In this document: piece by piece, positions 28,443-36,848 of the stretch
Layout of the letters: each line of letters starts with the position of its first letter
Numbering within the stretch: the stretch's first letter is position 1
Assembly: GCA_035532475.1 (NCBI GenBank)
Contig: DATKQY010000057.1
Location: 62,001-126,000, forward strand
DNA: 64,000 bases
Direction of reading: 5' to 3'
Source of the DNA: DATKQY01 sp035532475
GTDB lineage: Bacteria; Actinomycetota; Acidimicrobiia; Acidimicrobiales; Bog-793
The notes under the pieces: model-generated
What the model was told of the DNA's origin: nothing
The model's input: the letters and a program-made list of their open reading frames with translations, nothing else
Databases searched by the model: none
Translations under genes and position numbers: made by a program

Positions 28443-29656
28443 CGGGGGTCCGCCGCCGGTCCGGCACCGACGGGACGCGCCGGCGCGGCGGCGGACGGCG
28501 TCTCGGCCAGCGCCCGCTCGTAGGCGTCCCGGTTGCGGACCAGCTCGGCGAGCGAGTCGCCGCCGAACTTGCGCAGCGCCTCGCCGGCGAGCACGAGGGC
28601 GACCATCGTCTCGGCGACGACGCCCATCGCGGGGACCGCGGTGACGTCGGTGCGCTCCTTGAACGAGAGCGCCTCCTCCTTCGTCGCGACGTCGACCGTC
28701 CTCAGCACCGGCCGGTTCAGCGTCGCGAGCGGCTTCATCGCGGCGCGCACGACGAGGAGCGCGCCCGTCGAGATGCCGCCCTCCACCCCGCCGGCACGCG
28801 AGGTCTCCCGCACGTAGGTGTCGAGCGCGGCGTCGTAGAAGATCGCGTCGTGGGCCTCCGAGCCGCGGCGCCGGGCGACCTCGAACGCGTCGCCGAGCTC
28901 GACGCCTTTCACCGCCTGGATGCTCATCAGCGCCTGGGCGAGCAGGCCGTCGAGCTTGCGGTCCCAGTGGACGTGGCTGCCGAGCCCGACCGGGACGCCG
29001 TAGGCGAGCACCTCGACGACGCCGCCGAGGGAGTCCCCGACCTTCGCCGCCGCCTTGACCCCGGCGATCATCTCCTCGGCCGCCCCGGGGTCGAAGCAGC
29101 GGACCGGCGACTCGTCGACCGCGGCGAGATCCTCGGGTCCGGGGCGCGCGCCCTCCGGCGCGGCGGCGTCGCCGAGGGCGACGACGTGGCTCACGATCGA
29201 GATGCCGAGCTGCGCGAGGAGCGCCTTCGCGAGCGTCCCCGCGGCGACGCGGGCGGCGGTCTCGCGCGCCGAGGCCCGCTCGAGCACGTCGCGGGCGTCC
29301 GCGAACCCGTACTTCAGCATCCCCGCGAGGTCGGCGTGGCCCGGCCGCGGCCTCGTGAGGACCTTGGAGGGCGCGCCCGGCTCGGGCGACATCTCCTCCT
29401 CCCACTTCGGCCATTCGGTGTTGGCGATCTCGATGGCGATGGGCGAGCCGAGGGTGCGGCCGTGGCGCACCCCGGCGATGAGGGTCACCTCGTCGCGCTC
29501 GAAGCGCATGCGCGGGCCGCGGCCGAACCCGAGGCGCCGGCGGGCGAGCTCGGCAGCGACCTCCCCGGCGGTGATCGTCAGCCCCGCGGGCATGCCCTCG
29601 AGGATGACGACGAGGGCCCGGCCGTGGGACTCGCCGGCGGTGAGGAAGCGCAGCAT
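28439..29656 (-). CDS. aroC: Chorismate synthase
   Basis: Final common step of aromatic synthesis; converts EPSP to chorismate with reduced FMN. Motifs: LTAGESHGRALVVILEG near the start, RRRLGFGRGPRM, the RPGHADLAGMLKYGF segment, RASARETAARVAAG and GGVEGGISTG. The 405-aa length is normal. The ATG lies 7 nt from a TAGATT hexamer with no Shine-Dalgarno, so this is probably the promoter-proximal gene of the aro operon. Chorismate also supplies the men genes at 43456-49018. Confidence 0.95.
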   Translation of the reverse strand: MLRFLTAGESHGRALVVILEGMPAGLTITAGEVAAELARRRLGFGRGPRMRFERDEVTLIAGVRHGRTLGSPIAIEIANTEWPKWEEEMSPEPGAPSKVLTRPRPGHADLAGMLKYGFADARDVLERASARETAARVAAGTLAKALLAQLGISIVSHVVALGDAAAPEGARPGPEDLAAVDESPVRCFDPGAAEEMIAGVKAAAKVGDSLGGVVEVLAYGVPVGLGSHVHWDRKLDGLLAQALMSIQAVKGVELGDAFEVARRRGSEAHDAIFYDAALDTYVRETSRAGGVEGGISTGALLVVRAAMKPLATLNRPVLRTVDVATKEEALSFKERTDVTAVPAMGVVAETMVALVLAGEALRKFGGDSLAELVRNRDAYERALAETPSAAAPARPVGAGPAADPR

Positions 29657-29663
29657 CCGACGA

Positions 29664-29669
29664 AATCTA
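29664..29669 (-). promoter_or_regulatory. Putative -10 element of the aro operon (leaderless)
   Basis: TAGATT on the minus strand, 7 nt from the aroC ATG, in the 30-bp gap after nfuA. The spacing puts the first transcribed base at the start codon. Confidence 0.5.
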
Positions 29670-29686
29670 CTGCCGGCGCCCCGGGG

Positions 29687-30349
29687 CTACTTCTTGGCGC
29701 CCTCGAAGTACGGGTTCGAGCCCTCGGCATGGGCGGTGACGTCGACGATGTCGGTGATGCCGGGCACGGCGTCGCGGATCGCCACCGAGATCCCCTGGCT
29801 GAGCGTGACCGCCGCGAGGCCGCAGCCCTGGCAGCCACCCGACAGGCGGAGATAGGCGACGCCCTCGTCGTCGACGGCCACCAGGTCGGCGCGACCCCCG
29901 TGCGCCGCGATCTGCGGGTTGACCTGCTCGTCGAGTACCTCGATCACGGCGAGCGCCAGCGCGTTGTCGAGGTCTCCCTTGGGCTCGGGGCCGAGCCCGG
30001 CCGACCGCCGCGGCGGCGTGTTCGGGTTGACCATGACGAGCCCGGGCTGGCCGCCGTGGTGCCCGACGTCGAGGGTCGCCCCGCGGATCCGCTCGATGCT
30101 CTCGAGGGGGACGACGACGGTCAGGTCGTCGTGGTGCTGGACGGCGTCGCGCGGCCCGGCGTCGGCGCCCGCCTCGAACCACATGTCGTAGGTGTACGTG
30201 TCGCCCTCGGCACCGTTCACCTCGAGGAAGAGGGCGAGGCGCTCCGCGTCCGCCTCGGCGCTTCGCGTCTGCAGCACGAGCTCCCGGGCGGCGTCGGTCA
30301 CTTGCAGCACGGGCTGGGGGGTGCCGGGCACCGAGGGGTCCACTGCCAT
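29687..30349 (-). CDS. Fe-S biogenesis protein, NfuA-like
   Basis: Scaffold/carrier for [4Fe-4S] clusters. The 220-aa protein joins a degenerate A-type (IscA-like) domain that lacks the usual cysteines (about residues 15-110, ending RGATLDVGHHGGQPGLVMVNPN) to a NifU C-terminal domain with the cluster motif GGCQGCGLA. Client proteins in the window could include the radical SAM protein, the glycosylase and the FrhB-like protein; that link is inference. The ATG lies 6 nt from a TACGAT hexamer. Confidence 0.9.
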   Translation of the reverse strand: MAVDPSVPGTPQPVLQVTDAARELVLQTRSAEADAERLALFLEVNGAEGDTYTYDMWFEAGADAGPRDAVQHHDDLTVVVPLESIERIRGATLDVGHHGGQPGLVMVNPNTPPRRSAGLGPEPKGDLDNALALAVIEVLDEQVNPQIAAHGGRADLVAVDDEGVAYLRLSGGCQGCGLAAVTLSQGISVAIRDAVPGITDIVDVTAHAEGSNPYFEGAKK

Positions 30350-30355
30350 GGGTCC

Positions 30356-30361
30356 ATCGTA
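30356..30361 (-). promoter_or_regulatory. Putative -10 element of the nfuA-like gene (leaderless)
   Basis: TACGAT on the minus strand, 6 nt from the ATG at 30349, with no Shine-Dalgarno between. Confidence 0.45.
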
Positions 30362-30400
30362 GGTGGCGTGGGCCCCTGCCGTCGCGGCGCGGGGACGTAA

Positions 30401-30406
30401 TACACT
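30401..30406 (+). promoter_or_regulatory. Putative -10 element for the signalling operon
   Basis: TACACT on the plus strand, inside the AT-richer string TAATACACT, the best plus-strand -10 in the 190-bp gap between the divergent nfuA-like gene and the response-regulator operon. It implies a leader of about 130 nt to the GTG at 30540. No -35 is clear. Confidence 0.4.
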
Positions 30407-30539
30407 CCTGCGCCATCGCTCCGACCTCGCGACGGAGACGGCTGCGCCGAGCGGCGGGTCGGACGATGGCGACGATGGGTAGGCCGCGTGCAGAGTTCGT
30501 CATGGTCGTCGTGAACGTCAGCCCTGGCAGGATGGCGTC

Positions 30540-31847
30540 GTGACCGCCCGGCGCTTCCTCGACGCCACGCGCATCGGTCGTGGTAGACCGGCGACTGCGC
30601 AGACCGACCCGCCCGCGCCGGAACACGACCGTGACCTGCCCGGGCGGGGCGCCGGAGGTCCCGAGACGATGACCGCTGAGACGAGCGAGGCGCCGGAGCT
30701 GCTGCTCGTCGAGGACGACGAAGGCGACGCGCTGCTCGTCCAGGCACTCCTCGAGGAGGTCGGCGACACGCGAAGCGTCGCCTGGGCGCGCTCGCTCGCG
30801 CAGGCGGAGGAGCCGCTGCGGGCGGGGCCCCAGTGCGTCCTGCTCGACCTCGGGCTGCCGGACTCGGACGGCAACGCCGCCGTGCGCCGGGTGGTGACCC
30901 TCGCCCCCGACGCCGCGGTCGTGGTGCTGACCGGGCTCGACGACGAGGAGCGCGGCATCGGGGCGATGGCCGCCGGCGCGCAGGACTACCTCGTGAAGGG
31001 CACCGTCGACGGCCACCTGCTCGTGCGCTCCGTCCGCTACGCGATCGAGCGCAAGCGCGCCGCCAACACCGCGGCGCGCCTGCGCGAGGCCGAGCTGCGT
31101 GCCGAGGAGAACGACCGGCTGGAGCGGGGCCTCCTGCCCCGCCCGCTCCTGCGCTCCAACTCCATCCGCTGCATCACCCTCTACGAGCCGGGCGGCGAGG
31201 AGTCCACCCTCGGCGGCGACTTCTTCGACGTGGTCGAGCTGCAGAACGGCACGATCCGGGCGATGATCGGCGACGTCGCCGGTCACGGGCCCGACGAGGC
31301 GGCCCTCGGCGTTCGGCTGAGGGTCGCCTGGCGGACGCTCGTCATCGCCGGCATCGGGACCGCGGCCACCCTCGTCGCGCTGGAGGACCTGTTCATCACG
31401 GAGCGACCCGAGAGCTCGCTGTTCGCGACGATCTGCGACGTGCAGATCGCCGCCGACCACCAGTCGATGACCGTCGCCCGCGCCGGGCACCTCCCGCCGC
31501 TCCTCGTCAACCCCGGGGGCGTCGTGCGCGTCGAGACCCCCGGCGGGCCGCCGCTCGGGGTGCTCGAGCCGGGGCACTGGGAGGCGAGCCGGATCGAGCT
31601 CGGGGAACGCTGGTCGGTCGTGCTCTACACCGACGGCCTCGTCGAGAACGTCGTCGAGCGCGACGGCGAGCGGGAGCGCATCGGCGAGGAGGGGCTCGCC
31701 GCCATCGTCGGCGCGTGCGTCGCCCGCGGCGACGACATCGCCGACATCGTCGACCACACGCTCGCGACCCTCCACGACGGCCAGCGCTCGGCCCTCTCCG
31801 ACGACGTCGCGATCGTGGCGCTCTCGCCGAACCTGGCGCCGGTATGA
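30540..31847 (+). CDS. Response regulator with PP2C/SpoIIE-type serine phosphatase output domain
   Basis: Receiver domain followed by a PPM-family phosphatase, an RsbU/RssB-like architecture used to control anti-sigma antagonists. The receiver has ELLLVEDDEGDALL and the phospho-acceptor segment CVLLDLGLPDSDG. A charged helix (RKRAANTAARLREAELRAEE) links to the phosphatase. Metal-binding aspartates are visible in LGGDFFDV, GDVAGHGPDEA and LSDDVAIVAL. The GTG at 30540 gives 435 aa. An ATG at 30669 is equally possible and would remove 43 low-complexity residues. Its stop overlaps the kinase start (ATGA). Confidence 0.9.
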   Translation: MTARRFLDATRIGRGRPATAQTDPPAPEHDRDLPGRGAGGPETMTAETSEAPELLLVEDDEGDALLVQALLEEVGDTRSVAWARSLAQAEEPLRAGPQCVLLDLGLPDSDGNAAVRRVVTLAPDAAVVVLTGLDDEERGIGAMAAGAQDYLVKGTVDGHLLVRSVRYAIERKRAANTAARLREAELRAEENDRLERGLLPRPLLRSNSIRCITLYEPGGEESTLGGDFFDVVELQNGTIRAMIGDVAGHGPDEAALGVRLRVAWRTLVIAGIGTAATLVALEDLFITERPESSLFATICDVQIAADHQSMTVARAGHLPPLLVNPGGVVRVETPGGPPLGVLEPGHWEASRIELGERWSVVLYTDGLVENVVERDGERERIGEEGLAAIVGACVARGDDIADIVDHTLATLHDGQRSALSDDVAIVALSPNLAPV

Positions 31848-33517
31848 CCGAGCTCGTGACTGCAGGGTCGACCGAGTCGCCGCCGCGCACGGAGGCGGTC
31901 CCGGTCACCGACGGCGCCGGGCGGCGCGACGGCACGCCGGGCAGGGACGGGGGCTCGCGCTGGACGGCCCGGGGGACCCACGGCTGGAGCGGGCTGCGCT
32001 GGTCGCTCGGCCGACGCGTCGTGGTCCTCGCCGCCGGGCTCGCCCTGGCGCTCGCCGGCGCCGGCACGCTCGCGGCGGTCGCGGTCTCCTCGCTCAACTC
32101 GGCGCTCAACGACCAGACGGCCCGGATCGACCCCGCGCGGGTGGCGGCCGAGGACCTCATCGAGTCGCTCTCCGGCCAGCAGGCGAACGTCGACGCCTAC
32201 GTCGCGACGGCCAGCCCGCCGCTCAAGACGGCCTACGCCGCCGACGGCCGCGCCGAGCTCGGCGCGGCGCGCCAGCTGCACACGCTCCTGTCGGGCAAGC
32301 CGCAGCTCCTGCGCTCGCTCGACACCGTGCTCACCGACGCGGCGACCTGGCAGACGGCCACCGCGGCCGGCGTCTTCGCGAAGACCGCCCCGCAGCGCAC
32401 GGCCGCGGCGACCATCAGGACGGACGACACCCGCTTCAGCGTGGTCGCCCGCGCCTTCAAGACCTTCAGCGCGCAGCTCACCGCCGCCTACACGAGCGCC
32501 ACGGGCCAGGTCCAAGGCGCGACCCGCACCCTCGTGATCCTGCTGATCGTCGCCGGCGCGCTGATCGCCGGGGCGGTGGCGGCGTCGGTGGCCTCCCTGC
32601 GGCGCTGGGTGACCCGGCCGATCCTGGCGCTGCGCGACGACGTCCGGGTGGTCGTCGGCGGAGCGCTCGACCACGAGATCGCCACCCAGGGACCGCCCGA
32701 GATCTCGAGGGTCGCGAGCGACGTCGAGGAGATGCGGAGGCGCATCGTCGAAGAGCTCGACCGCCTGCGCGCCGCGCAGGACGAGATCGCCCGCCAGGCC
32801 GAGGAGCTCCAGCGCTCGAACGCCGACCTCGAGCAGTTCGCCTACGTCGCCTCGCACGACCTCCAGGAGCCGCTGCGGAAGGTGGCGAGCTTCTGCGAGC
32901 TCCTCGAGCGCCGCTACCGCGACCAGCTCGACGACCGCGGCAAGCAGTACGTGGACCTCGCCGCGGACGGCGCGAAGCGGATGCAGCACCTGATCCGCGA
33001 CGTGCTCGCCCTCGCCCGGATCGGACGAGCCCAGCACAAGATGGTGCAGATCGACACCGCCGACGCGCTGCGCCAGGCGATGGAGAACCTCTCGGAGCAG
33101 ATCGACGCCACCGGCGCGACGGTCACCCACGAGAACCTGCCGACGATCATCGGCGACCCCACGCTCGTCACGGCGCTCTTCCAGAACCTGGTCGCCAACT
33201 CCGTGAAGTTCCGCAGCGAGGACCCGCCGGTGATCAACGTGTGGGCGACGCCCGAGGACGACCACTGGCGCTTCTCGGTCCAGGACAACGGGATCGGCAT
33301 CGAGCCCCAGTACGGCGACCGCGTCTTCATCATCTTCCAACGCCTCCACGGACGCGACGAGTACACCGGTACTGGCATCGGTCTCGCGCTCTGCAGGAGA
33401 ATCGTCGAGTTCCACGGCGGGCGGATCTGGTTGGGGACGAGCGCCGCCCGGGGGACGACCATCGAGTGGTCGTGGCCGAGCGCCATTGCCGTAGGGACGG
33501 GTGGAAACGATGGCTGA
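31844..33517 (+). CDS. Membrane sensor histidine kinase
   Basis: 557-aa sensor kinase. Two membrane segments (about residues 57-80 and 229-252) flank an extracytoplasmic helical domain of about 150 residues resembling CHASE3. A HAMP domain (RRWVTRPILALRDDVRVV) and a coiled coil follow. The phosphorylated histidine is in FAYVASHDLQEPLRKV (about residue 338), the form common in phytochrome-like and Rcp1-partnered kinases. The ATPase domain has N-box QNLVANSVKF, DNGIGIEPQ and TGTGIGLALCRRIVEFHGG. The ligand is unknown. It overlaps both neighbours, so the three signalling genes are probably one operon. Confidence 0.92.
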   Translation: MTELVTAGSTESPPRTEAVPVTDGAGRRDGTPGRDGGSRWTARGTHGWSGLRWSLGRRVVVLAAGLALALAGAGTLAAVAVSSLNSALNDQTARIDPARVAAEDLIESLSGQQANVDAYVATASPPLKTAYAADGRAELGAARQLHTLLSGKPQLLRSLDTVLTDAATWQTATAAGVFAKTAPQRTAAATIRTDDTRFSVVARAFKTFSAQLTAAYTSATGQVQGATRTLVILLIVAGALIAGAVAASVASLRRWVTRPILALRDDVRVVVGGALDHEIATQGPPEISRVASDVEEMRRRIVEELDRLRAAQDEIARQAEELQRSNADLEQFAYVASHDLQEPLRKVASFCELLERRYRDQLDDRGKQYVDLAADGAKRMQHLIRDVLALARIGRAQHKMVQIDTADALRQAMENLSEQIDATGATVTHENLPTIIGDPTLVTALFQNLVANSVKFRSEDPPVINVWATPEDDHWRFSVQDNGIGIEPQYGDRVFIIFQRLHGRDEYTGTGIGLALCRRIVEFHGGRIWLGTSAARGTTIEWSWPSAIAVGTGGNDG

Positions 33518-33980
33518 CACCGGGCGAAGCAAGGCGCTGCAGCTCTTGCTCGTCGAGGACGACCCGGGCGACGTCTTGATGACGAAGGAGGCGCTCGACG
33601 AGGGGGCCGGCAACCTGCTGCCGCCGTGCGTCCTCCACGTCGTGAGCGACGGCGTCGACGCGCTGGAGTTCCTCCACCGCGAAGGCCGCTACGCGAGCGC
33701 CCCCTCCCCCGACCTCGTGCTGCTCGACCTGAACCTGCCCCGCATCGGCGGGCGCGAGGTGCTCGCCCAGATCAAGGGCGACCCGGTGCTGAGGCGCATC
33801 CCGGTCGTGATCCTGACGACGTCGGACTCCGTCGACGACATCGTCAGCAGCTACGAGCTCCAGGCGAACGCCTACGTCACGAAGCCCGTCGGCTTCGACC
33901 GCTTCGCCGAGGTGGTGCGCGACGTCGTGCGCCTCTTCTCGCAGGTCGCCACGCTCCCCCCGCGCGTCGAGCACCGCTGA
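33510..33980 (+). CDS. Single-domain response regulator, Rcp1-like
   Basis: Stand-alone receiver with no output domain. QLLLVEDDPGDVLMTKEAL gives the acidic pocket, LVLLDLNLPRIGGREVL contains the phospho-acceptor Asp, VILTTSDSVDDI the switch Thr, and YVTKPVGFDRF the conserved Lys. The EDDPGD form and the insertion before the phospho-site match Rcp1-type partners of SHDLQEPLRK kinases. The ATG at 33510 overlaps the kinase stop; a GTG at 33501 would add three residues. It likely competes with or relays to the receiver-phosphatase encoded first in the operon. Confidence 0.9.
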   Translation: MADTGRSKALQLLLVEDDPGDVLMTKEALDEGAGNLLPPCVLHVVSDGVDALEFLHREGRYASAPSPDLVLLDLNLPRIGGREVLAQIKGDPVLRRIPVVILTTSDSVDDIVSSYELQANAYVTKPVGFDRFAEVVRDVVRLFSQVATLPPRVEHR

Positions 33981-34029
33981 GCCGCCGCCGACGGGCGGCA
34001 GCGCCCGGCCGGGGCGGCATGATGGACGG

Positions 34030-35289
34030 GTGCAACGCGTCCTCCTCCTGCTCCCGACGGCGACCTACCGCGCGACCGAGTTCCTCGCGGCGGCCGCGGG
34101 CCTCGGCGTCGAGGTCGTGACGGGCTCGGAGCAGCGCCAGGCGCTGGCCGGGGTGATGGGGGACACCTTCGTCGAGCTGCCGCTCCACGACCCGGACGCG
34201 GCGGCCGAGGAGATCGTCCGCTTCGCGCGCCGCGTGCCGCTCGACGCCGTCGTCGCCGTCGACGACCAGGGCGGGCTCAGCGCGGCGCTCGCCGCCGAGC
34301 GCCTCGGCCTCCGGCACAACCCGCCCGCGGCCGTCGCGGCGACCCGCGACAAGGCGACCATGCGCGCGCTCCTCGCCCGCCACGGCGTGCCCCAGCCGGA
34401 GTTCGCCGTGCTGCGGCCGGAGGCCGGTGCGGACGTCGCGGGCGCCGTCGCCGCGGCGGCGGCGCGGATCGGCTTCCCCGCCGTGGTGAAGCCCTGCTCG
34501 CTCTCGGGGAGCCGGGGCGTGATCCGCGTCGACGACGGGGACGGTGCGAGGGCTGCGGCGGCGCGGGTGCGCGCGATCCTCGACGATGCCGGCGAGCCCC
34601 AAGCCTCGCCGCTGCTCGTCGAGCGGTTCTTCCCCGGCGGGGAGGTCGCGCTCGAGGGGATCGTCGACGCCGGTCGCCTGCACGTGCTCGCCGTGTTCGA
34701 CAAGCCCGACCCCCTCGACGGCCCGTACTTCGAAGAGACGATCTACGTCACGCCGTCCCGCCACCGCCCGGAGGCGATCGCCGCCGTCGTCGAGGCGGTG
34801 GGCGCGGCGGTGGCGGCCCTCGGCCTCAGCGACGGCCCGGTCCACGGCGAGGCCCGCATCGGGCCCGACCCGCGCGGCGGCCGGCCCGAGGTGGTCGTGC
34901 TGGAGGTCGCCGCCAGGACGATCGGGGGGCGGTGCGCGACGGTGCTCCGCTTCGCCACCGGCGAGACGCTGGAGCAGGTGGTGCTCGCCCAGGCGCTCGG
35001 CCGCCACCCCGCCGGGGCGCCGCTACGCGAGGGGTCCGCCGCCGGGGTCATGATGCTCCCGATCCCGGTCTCGGGGCGACTCGTCGGGGTCGGCGGCGTG
35101 GAGCGCGCCCTCGCGGTGGCCGACGTCACGGGCATCGAGATCTCGATCGCCCCGGGCCGGCCCGTGCGCGCCCTCCCCGAGGGGGACCGCTATCTCGGCT
35201 TCCTCTTCGCCCGCGCCGCGACCCCCGAGCTCGTCGAGGCGGCGCTGCGGGCGGCCCACGCCGAGCTCGACGTGCGGATCGCCGCGTGA
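34030..35289 (+). CDS. ATP-grasp ligase (L-amino-acid ligase-like)
   Basis: ATP-grasp enzyme of 419 aa, carboxylate-amine ligase type. The N-terminal Rossmann-like domain begins VLLLLPTATYRATEFLAAA. The ATP-grasp core follows: RDKATMRALLARHGVPQPEF, FPAVVKPCSLSGSRGVIRVDD, LLVERFFPGGEVALEGIV, and the metal-binding end VVVLEVAARTIGGRC. The arrangement resembles BacD-type dipeptide synthetases. Substrates are unknown. It is followed after 7 bp by a CCAEP-tail radical SAM gene, so the two probably act in one pathway. The GTG start is 49 bp after the signalling operon. Confidence 0.88.
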   Translation: MQRVLLLLPTATYRATEFLAAAAGLGVEVVTGSEQRQALAGVMGDTFVELPLHDPDAAAEEIVRFARRVPLDAVVAVDDQGGLSAALAAERLGLRHNPPAAVAATRDKATMRALLARHGVPQPEFAVLRPEAGADVAGAVAAAAARIGFPAVVKPCSLSGSRGVIRVDDGDGARAAAARVRAILDDAGEPQASPLLVERFFPGGEVALEGIVDAGRLHVLAVFDKPDPLDGPYFEETIYVTPSRHRPEAIAAVVEAVGAAVAALGLSDGPVHGEARIGPDPRGGRPEVVVLEVAARTIGGRCATVLRFATGETLEQVVLAQALGRHPAGAPLREGSAAGVMMLPIPVSGRLVGVGGVERALAVADVTGIEISIAPGRPVRALPEGDRYLGFLFARAATPELVEAALRAAHAELDVRIAA

Positions 35290-35296
35290 GGCCGTG

Positions 35297-36817
35297 ATGC
35301 GGGTCCTGCTGCTCTCCACCTACGAGCTCGGCACCCAGCCGCTCGGCTGCGCGGTCCCGGCGGCGGCGCTCAGCGCCGCGGGGCACGAGGTGCGCAGCCG
35401 CGACCTGTCGGTCGAGGAGTGGCCGGCCGACGACGTCGCCTGGGCGGACGCGGCGGCCTGCTCGGTGCCGATGCACACGGCGCTGCGCCTCGGGCTGGCG
35501 GCCGTGACGCGGCTGCATGCCGAGCGGCCGGGGCTGCCGGTCGCGCTCCACGGCCTCTACGCGCCGATCGCGGCGACGACCGGGTTGCTCGGCCCGCGGG
35601 ACCTCGCCGCCGCCGGCGAGAGCGACGAGCTGCTCCTCGCGTGGCTCGACGGCCTCGGCTCCCCGCCGCCGGACCCCGACGCCGCCGGCCCGGCGGTGCG
35701 CGTCGAGCTCGGCCGGGCGCCGGTGACGGGCGGGCGGTCGTCGCCGCTGCCGCGACGCGAGGGCCTGCCGGGGCTCGACCGCTACGCGAAGCTCGCGCTC
35801 GGCGGCGAGGAGCGCCTCGTCGGCTCGGTCGAGACCACGCGTGGCTGCAGCCACACCTGCCGGCACTGCCCCGTGCCGGTCGTCTACCGCGGCCGGACCC
35901 GGGTGGTGCCGGCCGCGTCCGTGCTCGACGACGTCGAACAGCTCGTCGCGGCGGGGGCCCGGCACGTCCACTTCGCCGATCCGGACTTCCTCAACCGGCC
36001 GCGCCACGCCCTCGAGATCGTCCGTGCGCTCCACGGGCGCCACCTCGACCTCACCTTCGACGCCACGATCAAGGTGACCCACCTGCTCCGGCACCGCGCC
36101 CTCGTCCCCGAGCTCGCCGCGGCGGGCTGCCTCTTCGTCGTCTCGGCGTTCGAGTCGGCGAGCGACGACGTGCTCGCCCGCCTCGACAAGGGACACCGCG
36201 CCGCACAGTGCGCGGAGGCCGTCGAGATCCTGCGGTCGTCGGGGATCGAGCCGCGCCCGTCGTTCCTGCCCTTCACCCCCTGGACCTCGCTCGAGGACCT
36301 CGCCGCCATCCTCGACCTCGTCGGCGCCTACGACCTCGTCTGGAACGTCGACCCGGTGCAGTACGGGATCCGCCTGCTCCTGCCACCGGGCTCACTGCTG
36401 CTGGAGGAGCCCGACGAGGTGCTCGCCGGCTGCCTCGGCGCCTATGACCCCGCCCAGCTCGGCTTCGGCTGGCGCTCGCCCGACCCGCGCCTCGACGAGC
36501 TCCACCAGGTGCTCGCCGGGCGGACGGAGCTGGCCGCGGCGTCGGGTGAGCCGGCCGAGCAGACCTACCGGGCGGTGCGCGCCCTCGTCTTCGCCGCCAT
36601 CGGGCGCGCCGACCCGGGGCCCGGTCCGCTGCGCTCGGCCGGTGCCGTCCCGGGCCCGGAGCGCCCGCGCCTCACCGAGACGTGGTTCTGCTGCGCGGAG
36701 CCGACCACCGCCCAGCTCGGCCAGATCGCCGCGCTCGACGGCTCGCCGGTGCCCGGCGAGCCCGTGGTGCTCGGCGTGGCGCGGCGCGCCGGCAGCCGTT
36801 CGCCTGCGGGCTCGTGA
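35297..36817 (+). CDS. CCAEP-tail radical SAM protein
   Basis: Radical SAM enzyme, 506 aa. The N-terminal 120 residues look like a B12-binding-type Rossmann domain (VLLLSTYELGTQPLG) without the DxHxxG cobalamin motif. The [4Fe-4S]/SAM motif is TTRGCSHTCRHCPVP, with later elements HVHFADPDFLN and FESASDDVLARLDKGH. Near the C-terminus is TETWFCCAEPTTAQ. I recognise this from an NCBI family named CUAEP/CCAEP-tail radical SAM (seleno)protein, in which the first or second Cys can be selenocysteine; here both codons are TGC. The reaction is unknown. It follows the ATP-grasp gene by 7 bp. Confidence 0.88.
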   Translation: MRVLLLSTYELGTQPLGCAVPAAALSAAGHEVRSRDLSVEEWPADDVAWADAAACSVPMHTALRLGLAAVTRLHAERPGLPVALHGLYAPIAATTGLLGPRDLAAAGESDELLLAWLDGLGSPPPDPDAAGPAVRVELGRAPVTGGRSSPLPRREGLPGLDRYAKLALGGEERLVGSVETTRGCSHTCRHCPVPVVYRGRTRVVPAASVLDDVEQLVAAGARHVHFADPDFLNRPRHALEIVRALHGRHLDLTFDATIKVTHLLRHRALVPELAAAGCLFVVSAFESASDDVLARLDKGHRAAQCAEAVEILRSSGIEPRPSFLPFTPWTSLEDLAAILDLVGAYDLVWNVDPVQYGIRLLLPPGSLLLEEPDEVLAGCLGAYDPAQLGFGWRSPDPRLDELHQVLAGRTELAAASGEPAEQTYRAVRALVFAAIGRADPGPGPLRSAGAVPGPERPRLTETWFCCAEPTTAQLGQIAALDGSPVPGEPVVLGVARRAGSRSPAGS

Positions 36818-36835
36818 GGGCTTGCGCGCCACCGC

Positions 36836-36841
36836 TACGGT
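36836..36841 (+). promoter_or_regulatory. Putative -10 element (leaderless) for the cysteine-cluster gene
   Basis: TACGGT, 7 nt before the GTG at 36849, in the 31-bp gap after the radical SAM gene. It suggests the downstream gene can be transcribed separately. Confidence 0.45.
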
Positions 36842-36848
36842 TGCCGGC

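Noticed and set aside
30356..30539. RNA gene in the gap before the signalling operon
   Set aside because: No tRNA cloverleaf, riboswitch core or terminator recognised; only promoter-like hexamers.
36679..36684. Selenocysteine (TGA) in the radical SAM tail
   Set aside because: Both codons are TGC; no in-frame TGA is present.
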